A stretch of 64,000 bases of DNA from Seriola aureovittata (GCF_021018895.1 NC_079375.1:10324732-10388731); one strand, 5' to 3'. Counted from the stretch's first letter, positions 24,191 to 37,399 are shown. The notes: generated by a model not told the origin, from the sequence alone. Program-made: numbers and translations.

Positions 24191-25716
24191 AATTTTTTCT
24201 CTATGTAGCATAGCAGTGACTGCTAAATAAATTTCCTTTCATAACTCAAACTTTATTTAGATTTTATTTTAGATTGTGTCATTAAAATTGTATTTAATTC
24301 AGAACTGTCTTTATTTCATGCTGGAGTCTGAAACATTTTCAGATCTCAAACTCAGTCAAAAAAGGCTGGGACTTCTGTGGTCAAAATGGTGTCAGACTAG
24401 ACAAAATATGCTGCTTACACAGCTTGAAATTGTGACATTTAAATCAGATATGATGGCGAGCAATTGTTTGATATTTACTGAACTGAACACAGATCCACAG
24501 GAATGCTTGTCAGTTCACTGAGGACAAACCTCTGCCAGGATTCATCAAAACAAAATGTATTATAGCTCCACTGTCCTCCACATCATCATCATCAGAGAAG
24601 ATATGAGAGTGATAACATCATTACACTTCAAAACAAAATGGGGCTGTCAAAGATATGGCTACAGCTATAGCTGTGACGCACGCTTGACCAACCTGGGAGC
24701 TCAAAATAACCCGAGTAAATGGTTTGCACCATGGTTTAATAACTATGCCACCTCTCACTATTCATAGCAACAATAGGAAGCAAAGTATTCAACACACTAT
24801 CTCACACAGTGATTTCCTAATGGAAGCCATAAACTTAAATCTATTCAGTGAAAAGACTTTATAATGGCAAGGCAAAACAAAACTCTTAACACAGTGCTTT
24901 CATAGTGTGAAGACATCCTCTTGTTGTTCAATGCCTTTAGCCAGTGCACATCCATACTTATGCTTACTATTTTTCCTGGAGCATGGAGGCAGCGTCAGAT
25001 TTTTTTAAATGATCCTCTGATGGGGGATGATTTCATTGTCCATCGCACATATTTATTTCATGATGTCCTCAGAGTTGATGTCTCACCAAGCTCATCCAGG
25101 AAAAAACTAGAGCCTGTAATTCCAGACAAACACAATGTCTTAGAGCTATCCTGTGATTCTGAGGACTTATCATCCCATCACTCTGTCATCTGCTTCTTTA
25201 CTTGTCTGTCTGGTTGTCAAATGGCATTACGGCTGCATCTCTAAGGCCTGCCGCCGACTGCTCTCACTCCACAGAGGAGTGTTTGATCCGACCACTTTCC
25301 ACTACTCCACTGACAGGAAATGAGATGGTGTCATGATGAATGTGGTCAATGCCTACTTTACACTGATGAGCTCAAGGATGACTGTGGCGTTACCGTTTCC
25401 CAGATGCTGAGTTTGATGATGTCTGAAAATTGAGCTTGTAGCAAATAAAGTGGCAGTGAAAGAGTAAAGGGGTATTTAATAGCACTATAGATAATCAATA
25501 TGACCATCAAGGTTTTCACTTTTTTTTTTTCTTTTTTTTTATTCTATTACAATATCTCTGAAAAATGTACAAAAGCTTTTCACTGGGGAACTCTCCTCTT
25601 CAAGTATCTAATCAAGAAATCAGACTACCTGATTAAATACAGACTGAAAAAATGTCACCCCTTGTTGCAAATCAATTTCTGTACCCATAATTTACACCTT
25701 CAAAAGTACAATTAAG
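24191..25716. other. Non-coding stretch
   Basis: The largest open frame, 24921-25244 (107 codons), has no domain or plausible splice context. A T-rich stretch lies at 25520-25540. No gene recognised. Confidence 0.5.
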
Positions 25717-25989
25717 CAGGGCTGCAACTAATTATTTTTTTTATCAACGATTCGTTGACCAAACATTTTTGATGAATCATTTAATCATATACAACAGTAA
25801 GAAATATCCAGAGCCAAGTGCAATATCTTCAAATATCTAGTTTCATCTGACCAACAGAACAAAAGCCACAGGTATTTAATAACAAAGAGAAGCAGTAAAT
25901 CCTCATATTTGGCAAAACTATTAACTGACTGTCAAAATAGCTGCAGATTTTTCTCTCAACCGATTAATTAGGAAACCGTTCAGCACTCC
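25717..25989 (+). mobile_element. MITE copy, GGGCTGCAACTAA family
   Basis: Begins CAGGGCTGCAACTAATTATT and ends CCGATTAATTAGGAAACCG then CAGCACTCC, the usual terminal sequences of this abundant fish family (hAT-like by its ends). The flanks AATTAAGC and AATTATGT agree at 6 of 8 positions, a weak possible 8-base target-site duplication. Confidence 0.65.
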
Positions 25990-28900
25990 AATTATGTAGC
26001 CCCAAGAGAAGGAGAAACAGTGAACAATCCCTCACTGGCTTCCCATTCATGAACACTGCCAGATGGCACCTGTCCTCTCTCTCAAAAAAAAAAAAACTAC
26101 AATATTGGTCATCTGTTAAAATAGCTTAAGTGACATATTTGTATTGAGCGCTAAAGCAGAAATCAGAGTGATGTTCTTCTAATTCACAGGAACTGGTCCC
26201 TGCACTGAAAAGACCGCTTGCCAACACTGAATGTTGGTTTCCATTCTCCATGAACCTGAAACATTTGGGGAATAAAGACCAATACACTGGAGAAGAGCTG
26301 TGTTTGATTTTGATGGATTGGCTCTGAATCTCACACTGGCCTGCACAACATTGTGTGCTCCAAGTTAGAACTTGTAACTTAACCTAACCACACCTCGAGG
26401 ACCATATAAATAATTTCTGGAGGGTACTGACAAACTAACTACTTTGTTGTTCAAGTATAAGAACTTGTCGGCCAGTTGTGTTCAATGGGACCAAGGAGAA
26501 CCAGCAGTGTGGATTGTCTGTGTGAAACTGATTGCCTGATTACTTTAGACTTTTTGTTCCGGCTGAATGAATACAAATATTTTTGCCAATAAAGTCAGTT
26601 ATTTTAAGATGAGTAAAAAGATATGCATGCTTATCATGGTGCATCTATGAAAAAAGTACTTCACGCATGCCTCTATTTTTGACTTCACACATACAGCTAC
26701 ACACTTATAAAAAGGTATGAATTATGATCTACATGCAGCATCCCATTCATTATAAGACTGAGGGAGTTTGAACCACAACACTTTGTGTTTGAGAAGTTTT
26801 CTAATTTAAAAAAAAGAACCTAGTCTGCTCAGAAGTGCATATTTCCTCTGCAGAGATGTGGTTGCATCCACTGTACCTGTGTGCACATTGGGATTCCATT
26901 GTTTTTAGTATTGGCCTGATAAAGCACACCCACATCTACACTTTTACAAGCACAGAGATGAATGCTCATAAGAGCCATGTGAGACCTGCCTTCAGTAAAT
27001 CACTTTACGATTAGAATTCTATTTAGTGAGTCAATATCTGTGGACTTGCTCTCTATAATGAATTCATAATGTACATACATGTGCAAACATATTAGTGCAA
27101 GCATCCTCTTTTCTTTTCCTTGCCTACAACTTGGCTCCCCATTGGAGGGTCATGGCATTAAAAATGCATTGGCAAGATGAAAGTTTAAACATCTGCAAGC
27201 TGTTGCATACCCTGCAGGCCCTGCCACCGTGATACAACGGCTCGACATTATTCTGTGCAAATTGGCTGCAATCGCATCAGGAGGTACAGCAGCTTTCATT
27301 CAACCCATTATCCTTTAATCTGTCTTCATAATGATACATACAAATCCTCACAGAAAATGGTGGCAGGGTGGCAGGCTGGACAGGTTCTCAAAGACCTGAC
27401 AAAGTGAAGCACAAACTTTTTTAGCATTGATCCTCTTAATGCCACTGTTCACTGTGGATGAACATCTATGCCATGTTCTTTGACTCTAACCACTGACTCA
27501 ATTAACAAGAGAAGGAAGTCAGCCTTTTTCTAATGTCAGCCTAAAAACCTTTCCCCAGAAACCAATTACTGGCAAGTGAGTTCATCTAATTTGCCGTGAC
27601 ATGTCTGGCTGCGCAAAAACACAAGAAGACTGAGACAGAGTTGTGATGAGGGATCGGAGGTTCAGGCCACAGTCAGATGAATTGTCTTCTTTTTTTTCCT
27701 TATTCCCATTGCTGTCACTACGTGGTGACCTTAAGCTATAAGCCAACAGGGGCCGGTGCCTAGTGCAGGAAGCTTTAGTATTCTGCATTCAAACCGCTCA
27801 TCCATCACATTTTTAAGGTCAGCTCCTATTTCCAGTCACTCTATCAAAAGATACCAAGGCACATTACACATACACAAACCCATGCATGTACACACATGAC
27901 CACAACATACATGTGGTCGGGTGTGAATATATACACACACAGGCACACAAATGCTCAAACAGAAAAGCATGGCAGCCACACACTCAATCGTATAACATAA
28001 AGTGGTGCACACTCACAGGAGGTGGTTTAAATTGTTTGCATCAAAAGATGCAAAGTAAATGAGGAAATGTCTAGAATCATCTCCTTGTACATTTGTATGC
28101 GTCACTGAAAGCATCATCTCTGCACCAGAAGAAAATAACAAAACATTTCATCAAGCAGGAATATTCAAATAAGATATTTACTGTTATATCAAGTTAATAT
28201 TAAACTATCCACTGGAGCATCGTAGGATGCAAGTTCCTGGCACCCTTTGTCAGGTGGTTTCACACCAATTCACACCTTCATTCATGTGACTAATGACTCT
28301 CACGACTTCCAGGTAACCTCAATGACTTACATGTGTCAGTGACAGGATGAAGTCAAGATGCAAAGTCAAGAAGTAAGAAATCTCTGAAATCCCTAATGCC
28401 ACTTCGACTCGATGCAGTAGTGACTGATGCAGGCGCTCACTGAAGGTTGTTTTTATCTGTCACTGAAAAACTAGTGTTCACTATCAATATCCTGAGATGA
28501 ATGACGACTTAAAAGTTAGAATTCAAACCCTTCGTGATTTGAACGAAGTTATCATGTAAAACTTCATCATCATACTGTTGGTATGTGCAATATACATGAT
28601 ATCCACCCAATGCTCTCTTATGTTGTCATCTTTCCAATTTTCCAGCTGTGACTTCGGCCAAAAACAAAACCTACTCAAAGCTTCCTTCCACCTGAGTGAA
28701 AAACATGAGTGGAGATGCCAGAAATTCGTAAGAAAAATTAATTAGCATTTTCTTTTGCCGATTTAATGAACATTCGTTTAGAAATGGCAACAACTGGCAA
28801 CTTTCCCTGTATTGCTCTCATCATGGTAATGTCTGGACTAGTTGCAGCCAACCTTATGTTGAGCTGGTGGCATTTCACTCCCAAAAGTTTTGGATTGTGG

Positions 28901-29293
28901 TAAATGGAGCTAAAACAGAAATATTAAATAAACCTCAAAGTTTCCAGACATATGAAGTGAACCACATAACAAGATTGTGTGATTTCCATTCTTATAAATG
29001 TCCATGTGATTTTATTTGACATTTTCTCACATCAGGAACTGAACACAGCATGTCACTTACATTTTCTTTTGGGTAATCTTGATAATAGCATGCATCACAA
29101 TATTGTCACGTTGTGATCTTACTCTACATGGGTGACATTAGCAAGACTTCGAAGTTTCTTCTGCAGATATTTCAGAAAGTACAGTCCAATGACACGTTAA
29201 TAAAAAGCATATAAAAGAAGACATGAACACTGCTGATGTGAAAGTCTGAACATTCATTTGTCTGGTTTTTGAGTGCGCACTGCTCTACATATA

Positions 29294-29296
<3 letters not shown>
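25990..29296. other. Non-coding stretch
   Basis: No gene recognised over 3.3 kb. An A12 run at 26085-26096, CA/CACA-rich DNA at 27860-27960 and a low-repeat AT-rich patch at 27040-27330 that may be constrained. Confidence 0.5.
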
Positions 29297-29361
<65 letters not shown>

Positions 29362-29367
29362 TATATA
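29297..29367. repeat. (TA)n microsatellite
   Basis: About 35 TA units with one slip at 29354-29355. It creates spurious Tyr-Ile repeat open frames on both strands. Confidence 0.97.
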
Positions 29368-29993
29368 ACAGTAAACCAGTTCCATGTTTCTTCTTGATAT
29401 CAACTTGGAGGCGGCAAGGGAAGCTTCTTTCAACTTTGTCACAATGTTTCCCCAGAGACACCCACAAGATATTCAAACAAAATAAAATGCCCGGATTCTT
29501 CTTTTTTTTTTTTTTTCTTTGTTTGTTTCAGTCCACATGTCCCTGGTGCTCAGGCTCCATCCGTCAAAGCCAGCATGTGAAGATGCAACAGGGCACAGTA
29601 GCTGCTCACTGGTAGTGAAGGAGGCAATGAATAAATGGTAGCATGTCTGCAGAGAGGGTTACTCAATGAATAAAGATGTGTTGTTTTGTTCTAAACATTT
29701 GACTTGGCAACATATTACAAATATATAAATGCAATCTAGGCTACATTTGGACCGGAGAGAAGAAAGCCCTTATGAATATACACTGTAAGATGTTGCCTTG
29801 TTTAAAGCAGAGTAGGATAGGCTTGTCTCATTAGCAACTAATCAACATGCTTGGAGGCGGATATGTCCAGATTAGCGGGACTATGCAGAAGGAGAAAGTG
29901 TGATACAGCGTTAGCATGCTCCATTAGAGAGCATTGTCATCCTGGTGGTTATGTGCATGTAATAAAGCTGGCTATTGAAAGTGCTAGCCAAGT

Positions 29994-29995
<2 letters not shown>

Positions 29996-30040
<45 letters not shown>
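29996..30040 (+). repeat. (TG)n microsatellite
   Basis: About 22 perfect GT/TG units. Confidence 0.97.
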
Positions 30041-30041
<1 letters not shown>

Positions 30042-30106
30042 CATAACAGGCGGTATGCACAACTGCCATCCATCACCCACATACTGTCAGCAGGGGAGTT
30101 AAACAG

Positions 30107-30127
30107 CACACACACACACACACACAC
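30107..30127 (+). repeat. (CA)n microsatellite
   Basis: About 10 CA units, complementary to the (TG)n tract 67 bases to the left. Confidence 0.95.
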
Positions 30128-30171
30128 CCCAATGTGTGTTCCATACTGGCACGTATTAAAAACTACACAAC

Positions 30172-30189
30172 CACACACACACACACACA
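30172..30189 (+). repeat. (CA)n microsatellite
   Basis: About 9 CA units, the third dinucleotide tract in 200 bases. Confidence 0.95.
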
Positions 30190-31958
30190 GAAGAAAAAAA
30201 AGTTCTCATCATTTCTCAAGAAATGTTCCTCCTCACAGTCGCAGACCTCAGATTTTTGTGATATATTTAAACCAGCCACAGAAACCCTACTGTAAAGCCC
30301 TGAAGTTTCAATAATCATTAACAAATTAATACAGCACTTGAGCCATTAGGTGCATTGGAATAGAAATAAAGTCGCATTTAGCTCAGTGAAAATCCAGATA
30401 TGACATCAGGACATGAGGCAAAAAGTACTAGTGATAGTTCTAGTATTACTTGTTTTACTGAAGTGCCCATTCTAAAGATGAGGCCTGTACTTATTATAGC
30501 CAGCAGTGAGTGTTTACTTTCTGTTCAGCCATATGATGATCATTCCCCTGACTTTTAATTGGCTACACCTTGTCACCTTTTGCTTGCAGTGGTTAGTAAT
30601 TTACTGCAGGGGATCCCTCTATTTTTGGAGTTTGTTATTCTCTGTGCTCAAACTGTGATACAGTGTCCTCAGAAAAGAAAAATAGATAGATAAATAAATA
30701 AATAAATAAATAGGTTAATAAATTAATATACACCTCATGCCATGGCTGCCAAAAAACATCATTGGTATCTCACATTGCAGCCATTGTGTTTGCACTTTGT
30801 GGCTCTAATTAGACTCTTGAGCTGATTCTTTGTGGTTGTTGTTTTCTAGGAAGCAGACAGGCATGAAAACATTACAAAAGGTAAAAGTTTCCCTTCACAC
30901 TTTCACTCAGTTAAAGGACATGCTGCATTTGGCCTTCAGTGGCTTGATGCCTGTATAAAGCATAAACGTGAAAAACCACTGCTTGATTATTGACATCACA
31001 TGTCAGGAGGGGGAGATGTGGAAGTCAAACATGCTAACCTGCACTAGAATAGCACTGAACCGTCAGGCTCTCTCAGACAATCCGTTATATCTGAACTGTG
31101 AGGTTATCATTATGGGGGTAATCTTATTGATGAGGAAGAACTAACTACCCCTCTGTGCCATTTAGAATAATCTCTTCTTCTCAGAATCTTTATTTCATTC
31201 CAGGAATTCAAGCAATAAGAACATCATGCAACAAACTGAGGAGCATCATACTTCAACAGAGGGCAATCCCAAACAGAAAATCACAGTCTCATCATCTTTC
31301 ATGATCTCCTATGCAGTGTATCTTCAAATAAAGGCCAAGTCCTTATGAAGAATGCAGAGCATAGGAGGTGTAATGGGAGAAAAAAAAAATCATTTGTGGA
31401 TAAAATGTAATAACTTGTGTTCTGAAATCAATCATTTGTCCACACAAATTACTCGATTTAATATCATATGTTTTACCTCCTAAAGTCCCTCTTAATTTTG
31501 CCACCTAAGATTTTGAAGGAATCTCAATGCTAACTCAAAAGACAAGTATATCCTCATGTTTGAGTCCACTGTAGGACTTTATAAGGTTCCTTGGTCCATC
31601 ACATTCATTATCAGGGGTCAATAAAGGGTTAGTAACCTTTCCACTGTCAACAAGTCAAACAAGTCCTTCAGCCACTTGTTTCATTAAGTAAAGCCAAGTA
31701 AGTAAGCTTTTTCAAATCCATCAGCCTTTGCCAATGCCACAATTGTCGACACGATGCATCAATTTACCCTCCACACACATATAAGTTTAATACAATGTTG
31801 AATCCTATTTGAGACTGCTTGCTAAGGATAAACCTAAATACACTAAGATTGGTAGAAGACTGGTATTCACGTCAGTGGTAACAACACCCAATTACCTAGG
31901 TTAATTGTAGGTCACTCAGATAAATATTGAGTAAGTGTGTACATATGCAAAGACAATG
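30190..31958. other. Non-coding stretch
   Basis: No gene recognised. Contains a short (AAAT)n run at about 30690-30713. Confidence 0.55.
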
Positions 31959-32667
31959 TCAGACTCTGTAGTTGTCTCTGGGCCCCTGCATAATCTGACC
32001 AGCGATGAGATGTACAGCTGCATGTCATCATTCAACCGCTGTCTCTCCAGGTGGTGTCCGGCAAACAATGTGCACTTTGTAGATAATTGGCAGACCTGGT
32101 CTGATTAGGAGAGATGGCATAAATCCCACGCTGGATGGATAGAAATCTGGCCAACTTTTTTTGAAAGCCAACACCATGACAATGCAGAATTGAGACCAGG
32201 AGGCAGATCTTGAATATAGTAGTTACTTTTGATGCCATTACTTTGGCCTCTGGTGCTACAGTAAGAAACCTTGTCGTTTTTGACCATTTTTACTTCACAC
32301 ATAAAAACTCTCTAGGACAGCCTTCTTCCACCTCCTCACCTACAAAGCCATTACTGATCAGGCACCATCATATCTTAAAGAGCTCCTAGTCTCTCTCTGG
32401 AGCTCCCTTTCTCCCCTCTCCCCCATTTCTCTCAACCCAACCAGTCAAGGCAGGCAGCCACCCACCCGGAGTCTGGTTCTGTTGGAGGTTTTCTCCTGTT
32501 AAAATTAGGAGTTTTTCCTTCTCTACTGTCACCAAGTGCTTGCTCATTGTGAGAACTGTTGGGTTTCTCTCTATAATATTGTAAGGTTTTCATCATACCC
32601 TGTAAAGTGCCTTGAGATAATGTATGTTGTGATTTGGCGCTATGCAAATAAAACTGAATTGAATTGT
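31959..32667 (+). mobile_element. Internally deleted L2-type LINE with relics of both ORFs and its 3' end
   Basis: Three blocks in LINE order. (1) 31959-32100 reads in frame as VVVSGPLHNLTSDEMYS and LSRWCPANNVHFVDNWQ, the ORF1 SGNH-esterase-like C-terminus, with GLIRRDGINPTLDG continuing after a small deletion. The catalytic His expected in the D-x-x-H-P motif reads Asn. (2) 32232-32390 holds ORF2 scraps: DAITLASGATVRNL, RTAFFHL, and LTYKAITDQAPSYLKELL, the end region of the reverse-transcriptase ORF. (3) 32400-32667 is the 3' untranslated end with CTGTTGGGTTTCTCTCTATA, GCGCTATGCAAATAAAACTG and terminal TGAATTGAATTG units. Stops and deletions show it is dead. Assignment to L2-like elements is by recognition. 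Confidence 0.75.
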
Positions 32668-35023
32668 GTGTCAGAGGGTTCATTCTTATCCATAAAACTA
32701 TAAATGAAGCGATGACATGTATTATGACAACAAATGATATTTTCAAACATGAAATATTAATTTGATTAGGACTTTATTTTAAGTATTCTTTTATTTCCAG
32801 TGCCACATTTTAAGAGCGCTGATGTCATTTCACTAATACAAGAACTCTTAAACCTTCCATTTCCTGCACTCAAACCACAGCCCTGTGTGAAAATGTACCT
32901 TGTTGCACTTGAAGGTACAGAGTGCAGTACAGTGCCCTCCCTGAGGATGCGACTGGGCACTCTGACACCTGTCAGAATTGGCTGTCTGACTTTTAGCCTT
33001 GCTGCAGCAACAGTCTCGTTTTAAATGAGCTCATTTGTGGCTACCTATCTACACGGGGGTGGACTGTCAAGAGGCCATGGCAGGGCGTATGAACGTGATG
33101 GTTTTCCTCGGCCAGCCTCAGCCTTATCGAGACATAAAATCACAATGGTTCTCTTATTTGTCCTGTTCTCAGGTTCATCTTTCAATGTTTAAATCCTGAA
33201 CATGTTTCCATTTGACATGAAGGAAGGAATGTACAGGACATTTTTTGTGACAAATATTGCAAAAATTAAAAAAAACTAATGTAAAAAAAACTTGGCTTTT
33301 GATTAAAATTTGAAGAAATCTACAGATGTATTCACTACCTGGTCACTGATCATGGACTTTTCATGCAATACAAATCAGTAGTCATGACAACAACTTCTGC
33401 CGGGATTCCAGCAGTCGGTCCTGGTGGAGTTATGATTGATGACAGGTTCTCATGCCTCTCTCTCTATCAGTGTTTCTTTGGTATTTGATGTCTCAGCTCT
33501 GCCCCAGGCTTTTTCCCAAGCTCTCGCCTCCAGCAAATCATCTCGTCACCCTAGCTGGCTAAACTCAGGCCAAGGGAAGTCTGATACAAGAACCACTAGA
33601 TACGATACAAGCCACTGGCAGCAGACATTGTTTTCTGATGTTTCTTTAGCGATATCTAGAATAAGTGGATAAACCAGTCGAGGGTAGAGTGGCGATGTGC
33701 TTAAGGGATCAGTACAGAGGGATACAGTCACCCCAGTGTTTGGAGTAAAATACAGCCTAGTGAAGGTAAATGTTGAGATTATTTCATTGTTTTCCAAAAG
33801 AGTGTGCTCTTTAATCTTTCTTGCCTGGAGGATAGAGTGAGCGCTCATCTGCTGCCCTCTTGCTGCACACTGCAATCCTGTGCATGAGCAATGTTAGGCA
33901 GTCAAATACACATCTTGAATATATATGATACAGTAGCTGCTGTATTTCCAAATACTTCTTTTCATAGAATTAGTAGTAACAAATAGGTATGAATATATTA
34001 TGAGATTGTAAAATGTGCATCATGTTGTGGAAATGTGTATGTGAACGTCTGCCAGCAGAGAAATATTTATGGATACTTAACTGGAATATACACCTAAGAC
34101 CATGGTTATATCTAAAATACATTTTCCTGTGCTCTCAGGTGGACTGATGTAAGAGTAGACAGACAGCCGGAGCTCTTTATAGCGCGCTGAAAGAGTTGTG
34201 ATTTGTTGAAGGTCATGCTTTCTTGCCTTTCATGGAAGTCTTTGTCTGCAATTTCAATAGGAAAGTATTGACTTGACAACATGTGGTCCTCTATTCAGAT
34301 GGAGACACGGATCATTTCTTTCCTAGCCGCTCTAAGCAGCCCTGACCAAAAGACAAGCAACAGCCTGGCTTATGAATAAATGCCAGTATGGAGCAAGTGA
34401 GAATCTTCGTTCACTTTATTTCTGCAGCACAACACACCCATACTAATGCACTTCCTCATTTCTCAATTTCTTTATCTTTACCCCATACCTTCCAATTTCC
34501 TTCTACTATTTTATTTTCACTTTCAATATTTCCAACCACATATCTATATTTACAGACCACTACAAAACAACAACATGCTCGACACTCAAAATATTAGCTT
34601 GCCACTCTTGCCATTTAGTTAATATAGGTGTATACTCTGGAGGGCTCTGAAATGGCAATAGACTTCAAAATGGCACGAAAGCAAAGCTGTCATCATAGGT
34701 GGAAATGCTCTTGTATGGCAATTGATCTGATTTGTCATAATGTCAAGACTGACATTTCATCATCCATTAGGGACCATAAAATTGTAGAGAAGCAGCCTCA
34801 TGGAATCTAATTAAAAAACAAATACAGCAATCCTTTATGTTTGGCTGAAGCTTTCAGTATCTGTAGGACACACAGATTCAACACAAAGGGAGTTGTGTCG
34901 CTGCTGAGAATACCATGAAACCACAGAAAGAAAATATTAATCATCACATCAAATTAGAAATAATTTTCTCTTGGCATACAGAAGATGCTATTATCTATAT
35001 TAAACCTATATAGACGAGAACTA
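32668..35023. other. Non-coding stretch
   Basis: No gene recognised. Open frames at 32800-33024, 33436-33672 and 33546-33875 (minus) lack domains. A short pyrimidine-rich tract lies at 34450-34540. Confidence 0.5.
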
Positions 35024-35410
35024 AATGCAACTAAAACGATTGGTTGGTTGATTAATTGATGGACAGAAAATTAATTCCTTGATCGCTTACGTCACTCACT
35101 GATTCCAGCATCTTCAAACAACTTGAAGATGCCACGGGGCTCTGGGGACATGCAATGGACAATCTTTTACTATTTTTGACACTTTAAGGATAAAGCATGG
35201 CTATATCCTCTTTTACTTTTCTATTATCATTAAATATACTGAAAAGACAGTTAAATTAAACACACCACTGCACCACTGACTCATGTGTTTATTTATCATA
35301 ATGATCATGGGGATTGTAGTTTATTTGAAGTTGATCACACATACCTGATTAATGGTTAAAAATAAAATTAATTATTTGAAAGTGAAAATAATAATCAAGT
35401 TTCAGCACTC
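35024..35410 (+). mobile_element. MITE copy, GGGCTGCAACTAA family
   Basis: Starts ATGCAACTAAAACGATTGG and ends AATAATCAAGTTTCAGCACT, with the family interior GATTCCAGCATCTTCAAACA and TTTTTGACACTTTAAGGATA. Diverged. Confidence 0.55.
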
Positions 35411-36563
35411 GTACGCAGGGCGATATGTCTGCTATCCAGGCATTAGTCTTTGTTGTTGTCCTTGTATAATGTTTAGGCTATCAGTATGCAGTGTGAAACC
35501 CTTCAAGCTGTCAATATGTCTGTGCACCAATGTCACCAAGACAAAACTGTCGCTTATTTCCTCTTGGCAATTAAAACACATCAATAAAGTCTAAGAAATA
35601 AGAAGACACTGTACAGTCTAATGTGTGTCGGTACAGTACGTGTGTGTTTGACACCTCCACAGCAGATTTCTCCTTTTGGACGAGCACCCACATCTTATTC
35701 GTGTTCTATCACTTTGAGTTTGGTGTGAAAACTTTACTCTTCATAACGACAGCGTAGCCATGATCACTGTGTAATTTGCTAAAGAAGCACATTTGACACC
35801 TCTGACACATTCACAACAAAGAACAATGATCAGTGTTCTGATAAGAAGCAAGAGCAATTTGTACTATAGTCAGTCTTTATGCTTGTCAGGTTACACCTCA
35901 GCACTACAGATGTGAGTGCTGACCTCTGGCTCTCCTTACCCTCCCCGCAACAAGCACTCAAGAGAGTGGAAGAAAGTTTCACAGCAAGATTAAGTAAAAA
36001 TTGAGAATAAAATCCTTTTTTCTTCCTTCTCGCTTTTTGTTTGTCTCCTGTAGAGAGAGTGGCCTTACCTCTGTGTGCGTGCACTATTAAACTAGCAGAT
36101 ATTGGCGTTTTGAGTGAGGCCATTCAATGAATGTCAGCATCAGTTGTTGAGTGTTAAAAAACAAATAAGACCAAGCTGCAGCCCTCATGGCCTCTCGTCC
36201 CTTTGGCTAACACTGACCTCTACTCAGACCTGAGTGCTGAGAGGTAGCCTGCTAATCCCACTGACCATAATGCTTTCAATCAGCGCTCTCTCCCTGCCTT
36301 TCTACTCATTTTCCTCCCTTCTCTCCCCCTCGTGGTTCCCACCCCTTCTTTTTCTCTCCCTCTCTCCGTGTCTTTACTTGGCTCTTTCTCTCCTGCCATC
36401 ACTCCCACTTAAACCCAGTACGCAGAGGGCCTGACCGAGCGGATTGATTTCCAGTAAGGCGGTGTCTGGAGCGCGTTCTGGAGCATTCCAGACGCGTTCA
36501 TCCTCCTTTATTGCACTCTAATCTCAAGGGGCGACCATGTCTGCTCTTTAGGCTTTGCTGTAG

Positions 36564-36566
<3 letters not shown>
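35411..36566. other. Non-coding stretch
   Basis: No gene recognised. A CT-rich tract at 36280-36400 gives a proline/leucine/serine-rich open frame (36234-36434) that is low-complexity, not a gene. Confidence 0.5.

Positions 36567-36610
<44 letters not shown>
36567..36610 (+). repeat. (CA)n microsatellite
   Basis: 22 perfect CA units; generates spurious Thr-His and Cys-Val repeat frames. Confidence 0.97.
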
Positions 36611-36614
<4 letters not shown>

Positions 36615-36839
36615 ACATAAAAGCTTACACACAGAAACAGACACGTACACAGCCACGTGGAGCCCACAGTACAGTAATTTCAATATTTGGCTCTTCTCTC
36701 CAAAGGCTCCTGTTTAATAGTGAAGCATCGTTATTGCCTTCTTTGTCTTAATTAATTTTATTGGCCTTTCACAGTTCAGCCAATCTTACTGAAGAATAAA
36801 TAGCCATTTCATTTATAGCAATAAATGATGCCTATCCGT

Positions 36840-37390
36840 ATTTGTGTTCCGGTACAGGAGGCTCATACTCTGGTTGCACAGATTGGGTAACCAAAGTCTA
36901 AGAGGATACAATCTCCTCTGACCCATGCACTGTAACTATGAACCCACACCCCTCCGGCCCCCTAGTACTCAGCCCAACAGCTGCCGAAGGGAGAAGAACT
37001 CCTTCTTGCATTGAAAATCCCTCACCCACTCGTGGTGCAGGCACCCAACAAGTCATGCCCACTTAATGCCGGGGTCAAAGTTTTAATACACTAGCTGACC
37101 ATAGTTGCTATTCAGCGCGGTACCCTGAGATCAGGACCTGGGATAATGAGATTTCTTTGCACCTGGTGATTACACTGAGCAGCCAACCGGAAACAAAACG
37201 GATCAGGACGGCAGGATATGCCCACTGATGGGCCGATTGCTTAGATCGACCCTCACAGTCCTGGTCTATTCTTAGCCATTTTCTGCCCACCATTTCCTCC
37301 AGGGTCAGGGTTTTGGGGAGTATCACATAAGTCCAGGGTTTTTTTTTTAATACACACAGATTCTGAACGACAATCACCAAGACGGCTAAA
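36840..37390. repeat. Unclassified GC-richer block
   Basis: Visibly richer in G+C and CpG than its AT-rich flanks, with sharp composition change at about 37395 where a MITE relic begins. The minus strand has a 90-codon open frame (37108-37380) with no family I recognise. It may be a fragment of a retroelement or a decayed exon cluster; no ends or duplications identified. Confidence 0.3.
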
Positions 37391-37399
37391 AAGAGAAGG

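Noticed and set aside
24921..25244. 107-codon plus-strand open frame
   Set aside because: No recognisable domain and no splice context; length is expected by chance in 64 kb.
36234..36434. Leu/Ser/Pro-rich 66-codon frame resembling a signal peptide
   Set aside because: Produced by a CT-rich low-complexity tract.
36498..36717. Thr-His and Cys-Val repeat proteins on both strands
   Set aside because: Products of the (CA)n microsatellite; the same applies to frames at 29254-29476, 29851-30184 and 48651-48925.
37108..37380. 90-codon minus-strand frame as a gene
   Set aside because: No known domain, no supported start or splice context; kept only as part of an unclassified block.
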